From Alitta virens (taxonomy: Eukaryota; Annelida; Polychaeta; Phyllodocida; Nereididae), in NCBI GenBank assembly GCA_932294295.1, contig OW028584.1, forward strand, positions 33,799,969 to 33,863,968: a stretch of 64,000 nucleotides of DNA, in the 5' to 3' direction. The translations under genes and the position numbers were made by a program. This document shows, piece after piece, positions 57,861 to 64,000 of this stretch (positions are counted from its first letter, which is position 1; every line of letters starts with the position of its first letter). The notes below the pieces were generated by a model. The model saw only the letters and a program-made list of their open reading frames with translations, did no database searches and was not told where the DNA came from.

Positions 57861-58282
57861 GGAAATGGAAAACAGGTGGCACTGAGTGAATTGCTATTGT
57901 GTGCCTAGCAGGGTTTTTACCAGTTGAACAAAAAGACATAAAGGCAGGCAATCTAACAGCTACCAACTTCTTTTTAAGGGCTATGCAGAATTGGTGAACC
58001 ATCATCTATCTTGCTGTTGTTTCTCTTGCCATCCAAAAGCAAATAGCAAACTGAATGAGCAGTTGAACTGCCCTCATCAATATTGGATGACCCAAAAGTT
58101 TTGTAAGCTGTGGAAGAATCATTGCTCTGGGTCACTTGACTCGCACTTGTGTGAGGAAGTGTTTGTAAGAAGAATGGCGAAAACAATATGGTGTCTTTGA
58201 AGTGTTGGAAGTTACTGTTGACTTGCATTTTTGAATTCTCTAAGCACAGGAAGTGTCGTAGATGGAGTTTCGCATTAGGTTT

Positions 58283-58421
58283 TTCGATCCCCGGCACAGG
58301 CACTCTTCATGAGCTACATCCCAGCCGAATGTCGATTGCATGAGACGTTAAATTAGAGGTGCCTTGTACTGGGAGTCTATGCTGAGGCAGGTTAAAGACA
58401 CCACCCGATGGGGTAAATGTG
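58283..58421 (+). repeat. SINE family B, from B box to mid-body
   Basis: TTCGATCCCCGGCACAGGCA, CTTCATGAGCTACATCCCAG, TGCATGAGACGTTAAATTAG, GAGGCAGGTTAAAGACACCA and GATGGGGTAAATGTG. Gives the clearest upstream body half. Confidence 0.85.
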
Positions 58422-59142
58422 CTTGCCAACATATGTGAATTTGTCTGAGCCTTGATAGCTAGCAGTGGATGGCTGCTGCACTTTAATATCTTTTCCTGAA
58501 CTTACAGCCTGTAACACTCCTTAATATTATGCTTATAAGTATGTATTTGTCTTGATTTAAATGCTTATATGTAATATATAGACATCTGTCATGAACAGTG
58601 CTTTTTATAAAGCATCATTATTTCATGAATCTGAATCTAATGTACGACATAAAGATGAATGAAAAGCTTTCTTGGAACAGTCAGTTCTAGCCTTAGGCTC
58701 TGTGTTGGCTGCAGGAGTATTTATTTCCTTCCTTGAGAGAGCACGATATTTCTTTTTTGTCTCACGAGATACCTTATACATTACATGCCATTTATAACTC
58801 AAAAAGAAAAATCCCTTGAGAATTATGTTGGCTGTCTTGCTGTGAAGAGAGCTAGTTGTTGTAATGATGTAGTACTTATGAAGCTGTCACATTGCTGAGT
58901 GCTATATGGTCAGATTGTTTGTGATATATTGTATGTGTAGTTGGTGCTACTGAAGTAAGGTAATGGTTGATATTAGTTGGTAGACTTAGATCGTTTATTT
59001 CTACAATAGAAAGGAGAAATTGTCCAGATTAACAGTCACGCCTAAAACATTTTACACAGCTGGCTTAGTTGGAAAGACAAATGTAAGCAAGTTTGTTGAA
59101 GACAATCTGAATTTGTAGTTATTTATTTCTAAAGCACATGTG
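58422..59142. other. AT-rich intron-like DNA
   Basis: No feature recognised. Confidence 0.3.
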
Positions 59143-59298
59143 TACATGGCCAAATGTGCCACGTGCGTTTTCCATGAGAAGGATAAACGCATGGAAAATG
59201 CATGGGTTTCAGCTAATTATAGTGAGGCAAAAAACCATGAGTTTTCCATGCATTTATCCAAAGGCATGGAAAACGCACGTGGCACAATTAGCCATTTA
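59143..59298. mobile_element. Foldback MITE with TA flanks, copy 2
   Basis: Arms ACATGGCCAAATGTGC and, inverted, AATGGCTAATTGTGCC, continuing CACGTGCGTTTTCCATG. The right arm has several changes, while the left is near identical to the 16-kb copy. The ORF 59140-59376 starts in it and is not a gene. Confidence 0.78.
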
Positions 59299-59339
59299 GT
59301 GATAAAAGTTCCAAAGGCGCTGTACAAATGGGTTTCTAA

Positions 59340-59700
59340 AAAACATGTCTACCGCCGATGCCTAGCAACCAACTGAAGACCGTCAGCAGCATCAACCTTT
59401 AACAAGCGGTGTCCAGTTTTCAAGAGAGGAAAGCTTTGTGGCTTTTTTATGCAGATGGATCTGGCTCCAACGAGCTCGTTACAGCCATACAATGTGGGGA
59501 CAGGCTCTAGCGGACCGGCCTTGGAAGGTTAACAATATGTTTATGATGTTGCCCCTGGCTTTTCTAAAGGTCAATGTCATTTCCTGGTTATTGCTGCCTA
59601 ATCCAAGTGCTCTGGGTTATGACAAGCATGTTTTGTCAACCAACAGACCGGAAGAGCATTTTGCTTTTGCAAGCTGCTCTTCATAATTGTGCTTTGGGCA
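59340..59700. promoter_or_regulatory. High-complexity block with X-box
   Basis: Unique GC-balanced sequence. GATGCCTAGCAACC (59357-59370) is close to the classical X-box GTTGCCTAGCAACC. The 82-codon ORF at 59438-59686 has no recognised domain. Candidate conserved noncoding element. Confidence 0.35.
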
Positions 59701-60086
59701 GTTATTATCGTTGTAATAATTACGTAGAATAGTCTTTCAAACGTTGCTTCTTCATCCGTGACATCATGAGGGATTTAGTCAAACAAACTGTTAACTGCTA
59801 AACAGTTTTGATTAAGTCTTAGTTATGTCAGATAGGCTTTTACAATGCTTTTTTGTTTGGCTTGAGTATTGTTTAATTTCGTTAGATAATGAAGCATGTA
59901 ATTTATAGTGCAAATACAGGAGAAAACTGTGACATCATGCTCTCAGAATCAAGAGAAAATTGAAGAGCGATTCTACCTAATTAATAGAATGATAATAATA
60001 GATGTTGGTATTCAGGCTGGTATGCGATCGGATCTCACCATTGTTTGTGACCTTGAACTTGACTCATAGAATATACGTAACCTTAT
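59701..60086. other. Intron-like DNA
   Basis: Unique AT-rich sequence with no recognisable feature. Confidence 0.3.
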
Positions 60087-60297
60087 TGCTGTAATAATGC
60101 AGGGGCCTAGCTCAGAGGTGGCGCTCTGGGCTTCCAACCGCTGGGTCCCGGGATCGATTCCCAGTCGAGCCTAAGTTGGATGGCTGTTTCATCCTTAATC
60201 TCATTGCCATGGTCTCTGCCTGTCCTAATTAGCCCAACTGGTGCAGAAATACAGGACGTAAAGCCCTAATCACATACACACACAGTGCTGTAATGAT
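60087..60297 (+). repeat. SINE family A with near-perfect target duplication
   Basis: Element 60101-60285 between TGCTGTAATAAT (60087-60098) and TGCTGTAATGAT (60286-60297), one mismatch. Intact head (TAGCTCAGAGGTGG; B box GGATCGATTCC) and body, with an ACACACAC-like tail. Confidence 0.92.
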
Positions 60298-60589
60298 ATT
60301 TACGAACATCTTATATATTGTAGAAAACTGGTACTAATATGTTACATATGATTCATCATTTGGAAAAAATGTGAAAATTATTAAATATGATATGTGGGAT
60401 TCTAAAGGTACTGTATGTGGGAAGTAAATAATGAGGTCATGATAAGGAAAGTAATATTTAAAGAATATTGAAATGTATACATGAAAAAGCGGAAAAATGT
60501 AAGATTTATTGTATATGCGAACATGAAATACAAGACACAAACACAGGAAACCATGTGATATATAAATAAAACAAACGAGTACAATATGA

Positions 60590-60780
60590 GAGAGAGATAG
60601 ATAGATATTTATTCGGCCATATATTCCATATACATTCCATAATTCCAAGCGTACATGTAAGTGTGAGATGATAGTATCAACATTTACAACATAAAACATT
60701 TTTAAACAAATATGGCCAGGATACTGAAGTATGTAAAATATGTAGGATACAACAGATAAGATACTATGCAAAAAGCAGCT
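60590..60780 (-). repeat. Possible retroposon 3' end with ATCT tail
   Basis: On the minus strand, ATATATGGCCGAATAAATAT runs into ATCTATCTCTCTC. The GAATAAAT plus short tandem tail arrangement resembles LINE 3' ends. The 5' limit is unclear. Confidence 0.4.
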
Positions 60781-61498
60781 GAGGTAAAGTTAAAAAAAAA
60801 CTAAACGCAGGAAACAGAATTAGAGTTACATCGGAAACAGTGTTAGAGATGATTACTTGAAAGAAATTCCGGCTGGTCCTGACACTTCATTGTGGAGGAT
60901 AATGACGGCTGTTGGTGTCAAATGAGTGGGAACGACCACTGGACGGGCCTCTCGGAATTAGCCGAAGGAGTCGGACAATGGTCGACACAATGGAAAAGGA
61001 CGCGAGATGGTTGTCGAGCAGATTTGCGGGTGATGAGAATTTGTCTCCTGCCATTTCTTTTCATTCTTCGTTTGAGTTTTAGTCGGAAAGAGAGTTGTTG
61101 GACGTTCCTGTAATGAATGGTTATTCCGTAACAAAGGACTGGATCTGTGGACCATTTCGGATTGATTGATTTATTGATTGACCAATTGATAGGATATTCG
61201 AAATAACATGGGGTGGATACATGGGGTGTATTCATGTGGAACTGCCGACAATTCAGAAAGAGAATGCATTTCTTTATGTTTTATGCCGATTGCTGGATCA
61301 AAATTGTTGTTCATCGATTGCAGTATACTGTGATATCTGGTTTATTCTAAGTATGTAAAGGAAATTGTCATTCTTATATGCATGATATGGGAAAGCCTGG
61401 TGGGGAGGGTGGATCTCACGATCTACCAAATTAATTAGGTCCACCGCATCTGAATGGTGTCAATGATCTCCACAAAACACAAACGAAAGAAATATAAG
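60781..61498. other. Intron-like DNA, partly GC-balanced
   Basis: From about 60890 to 61060 the sequence is unique and rich in CG words (AACGACCACTGGACGGGCCT). Overlapping ORFs on both strands lack recognisable domains. Confidence 0.3.
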
Positions 61499-61715
61499 CT
61501 TCTCTTCGCCTTTGTTCATCAGACTTTCCATTCCCCGGTAATTCTACCTTTTAGGTTTCTCATTTGCCCAACAAATTATCTCGACAACCTGACACTGGTC
61601 CTTATCTTTTCTCGCATTGCTGTCAGGTAACCTGGGCAGATCTCTCTTACTTTGTAATAAAAGATTAATAGCGCTCAACATCAAAAGGATTTTGTACAAT
61701 ACCCAGACCCCTGGA
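61499..61715 (-). repeat. Dispersed repeat E, copy 2
   Basis: Inverse of 23431-23640. The match begins at GCTTCTCTTCGCCTTTGTTC and ends near AATACCCAGACCCC. The two copies diverge by scattered substitutions only. Confidence 0.75.
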
Positions 61716-61934
61716 TTCAGCTTTGTTAGTGCTTTAATACTAAGGGTCAGTCAGGGCTAGGACACTAGATTGTGATCACGGTCTGCTTCTGTGATTGACT
61801 TTAGGTGCATGCTCCATAGGCCTTCCCTCATTGTAAACTATACGTTGGTCCCTGTCTTTTTGCATTTGACAATCTAGGTACTGGTCATCTCATCCTTTGC
61901 TCATGGGCAGATCAATTTTGTTTTTATATCTTTC
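61716..61934. other. Intron-like DNA
   Basis: No feature recognised. Confidence 0.3.
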
Positions 61935-62136
61935 TGAAGCTTAGCTTATATGACCGGGTGTCAGAGGCAGATGTAATGATTGGATGATAAAGCGTGGCGT
62001 CCACGTAGATCTTACAAATTTGCCCCATGGGTGGGGTCTTTTACCTGCCTCTGCATAGACACCAAGTACAAAGCACCTTTAATTTAACGTCTCGTGCGAT
62101 CAACATCCAAATGGTATGTAACTCATGAAGAGTGCA
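61935..62136 (-). repeat. SINE family B, nearly complete body
   Basis: Inverse: GAAGCTTAGCTTATATGACC, GTCAGAGGCAGATGTAATGA, GCCCCATGGGTGGGGTCTTT, CATAGACACCAAGTACAAAG, TTAACGTCTCGTGCGATC and CATGAAGAGTGCAC. Head absent. Confidence 0.88.
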
Positions 62137-62279
62137 CTCATCAGTGTAATGAGTGGTTTCCTTCAGTAAAAACAGGTACCGTATGATCTTAAATCATCCG
62201 TTACCTTAAAAACTCAAATTCTGGCAATGTTCTTCCTATATATCATGCCTTCTTTCTCAACCAACCTTTCATCTCCATG

Positions 62280-62460
62280 GAGATGCTCCATTCAGCCTCG
62301 TTTTCATTCAGATGCCATCTCATGCACGTGGTTTGGAGGGAGCCCTTAATCTGGGCCTGCTCTCATTGAGGCCTGCAGTTCAGGCTGGGCTATTGTGCTT
62401 GGCTTCTTCTGGTCTTATTCTTTAGACTCGGCCAAAGAAAGTGGATTGTCCGGGTTTGAT
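62280..62460. other. High-complexity noncoding block
   Basis: Unique and GC-balanced, with AGCCTCGTTTTCATTCAG shared loosely with 5545 and 29955, and ATGCACGTGGTTTGG. Possible conserved noncoding element. Confidence 0.25.
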
Positions 62461-63230
62461 TAATTGAATCGCACTCCGGTAGCCTCTTGTGGTTTTGTGA
62501 AAGATATATACCTGAGGTTACGCGAGGATTTGATTAATCGAATTACGCTGTACTCGAATGGTTTACTAAGTGAGGTGTATCCAATTGATTTTGATTTAGA
62601 CGTACTGTGTGTGCATTTGATCGATTGGATTGAAGTTTTAGACTTGTGAACTTAGGTAACCTAGCACTGAACTGGGTTTCCTTTATATCTTATCACTTAA
62701 ATGCTAGAAAAAAAAGTACTCCTAATGAATATAAAGTTCTCAGGACAGTGATTGTGTATTTGATTTATGAAATTCTTCTACAGTTTTTCTATTTGAAGTT
62801 TCACAAATTATACCTGATGGTGCACACATGCTGTATACATTGTAATGCTAATATGGCCATGACAAACCTGGTCAGATGACACACAATTCATTGTCCTGAC
62901 CAGCAATGCCCAGCATGCATGCTTGCATAAAAAGTTCTCCTATTTAGCTGAATATATAATATATGTCTGGGTTTAGCACATACAATGTGCTTCTATATGC
63001 ATCGAACTGTGCCATAATACGATTAGAAATAACTCATTCGTGTGTAATATTCATGGATTCAGAAAAAAACATAGAAAACAGTCATAATAAAGTGTTCATC
63101 CTTTGTCAGGTGATTTCCTTTTCTTTAGTATTATTTTTTGTTGTTGTGCAGTGACATTTTTGTCCTGTGAGTCATACAACAGTTATGCAGCAAATGGGCT
63201 TAGAGGTCAAGGCATAATTGTTGATGCTTG
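62461..63230. other. AT-rich intron-like DNA
   Basis: Short ORFs only (62464-62649, 62646-62879, 62963-63154), none with splice sites or recognised domains. Confidence 0.3.
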
Positions 63231-63320
63231 TGCTGGGTGTCAGTGCTGAGTCAAGAAAGATCTTTCTGGGTGGATGGGGTTAAATGTGTATTGTGTGGCT
63301 CAAGCCTATTGGTCAGCTGC
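63231..63320 (+). repeat. SINE family B body, heavily diverged
   Basis: GCTGGGTGTCAGTGCTGAGTC, GGGTTAAATGTGTATTGTGTGG and CTCAAGCCTATTGGTCA follow the body order with gaps. Confidence 0.5.
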
Positions 63321-63345
63321 TGAATAGTGTACATTCAAACTTAGT

Positions 63346-63420
63346 ATAAGATAAGATAAGGCTTTATTTATAGTCGGAAGTGCAAGACAAAACAATAAAA
63401 CATAAGAGCTCTATAAAGCT
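63346..63420 (-). repeat. Retroposon 3' end with AATAAA and CTTAT tail
   Basis: Minus strand: CTTCCGACTATAAATAAAGC then CTTATCTTATCTTA. Partner of the 38656-38765 piece. Confidence 0.5.
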
Positions 63421-64000
63421 TTTAGCCGACTGACCAGCCATTTTTTGTTGGTCGTACTGTAGGTAGTTTCACATTAAGCTATTGTATTTGTAGGTTATGC
63501 AATTATGTAACATGCCAACGTAATAATATATATGCATGTACAGTAATACTGTAAGTGGTCCAGCTAGGCCATTTCAGCATGGCGCAGCTGAGTATGGCGC
63601 GGCACCATGCCTGTTGCGCCATCCCCTTTTTTTTGTGAACGCCATGCCCCAAATTAAGTAAAGAGGTTTTTTATTGTCCTAATATCCTTGTGCACCATGC
63701 CCATTTCCAAAAAAATAGCTGGAACCCTTTACTGTAACACAGTAAGTTTTTGAGTCTTTTGACATGCACAATGTCACTCTAATTAGCTTGCCCAAAAAAT
63801 TATGATGATTGTGCACAGCTGGCTCAGAGTTCTTGCTAGGTTCATTAGCTTTTGGGGAGCATGACATGACTTCTTAATGGTTCGTTAGGGTGCAAAATTG
63901 GCTGATACGAGGCCTTAAGTGTCTGTACATGGTGGCCCAATTGTGGGGCAAATGTGGTCCAAATATTGCCCATTTGTGGGGCGAGTTGGCCCATGCTATT
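63421..64000. other. Intron-like DNA with short repeated phrases
   Basis: GCGC-rich words 63575-63625 (CATGGCGCAGCTG, ATGGCGCGGCACCATG), and TGTGGGGC(A/G)A phrases with GGCCCA at 63925-63995. No gene. Confidence 0.3.

Noticed and set aside
60334..60771. 145-codon hydrophobic minus-strand ORF
   Set aside because: Tyr/Ile/Phe-rich product of AT-rich DNA over a probable retroposon 3' end. No domain and no splice support.

Overview
This window is AT-rich animal DNA, most likely from a marine invertebrate with long introns, but the species cannot be fixed from the sequence. The grounds are tRNA-headed SINEs, many short inverted-repeat transposons, GATA-type and other satellites, and the absence of any long non-repetitive ORF. 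No complete gene, rRNA gene, functional tRNA gene or CRISPR array is visible.

The best reading is that most of the window is intron of one plus-strand gene. An 87-nt exon (4038-4124) has good splice sites and one open frame. Two 41-nt microexons (20349-20389 and 39481-39521) start with the same 15 nt, have the same length and phase, and have strong splice sites. They encode related peptides (VCIFHTLHKYATIL and VCIFHFLKKRVGNL), with synonymous differences at two shared residues. They look like mutually exclusive exons 19 kb apart. Forty-one is not a multiple of three, so using both or neither would break the frame. Each also begins GTATGT directly after its AG, the layout of a recursive splice site. 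I do not recognise the protein. No later exon is convincing, although a 21-nt microexon at 51049-51069 is possible.

The intronic DNA holds three SINE groups. Family A (about 180 bp, eight copies) has clear target duplications at several sites. Families B and C share a 3' body, and C ends in a TATC tail. DNA transposon remnants include a hAT-like MITE with 8-bp duplications (9193-9533, 43294-43618 and part at 5828-6160), a TTAA-flanked piggyBac-like element carrying two internal satellites (27998-28619), a TA-flanked foldback MITE (16084-16227, 59143-59298), and a nested inverted-repeat element (17054-17485). Tandem arrays include a 370-bp pyrimidine tract (18418-18790), a 20-bp satellite (19076-19440) and a 21-bp satellite (21808-22122).

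Between the repeats lie high-complexity blocks that look like conserved noncoding or enhancer DNA. Notable ones are a CArG/CRE/E-box/X-box cluster 137 bp after the first microexon, a CCAAT/E-box/YY1-like promoter-like block near 30.7-31.0 kb, three CCAAT boxes at 32-33 bp spacing near 6.4 kb, and six RFX-type X-boxes across the window. All regulatory readings are inferred from motifs.
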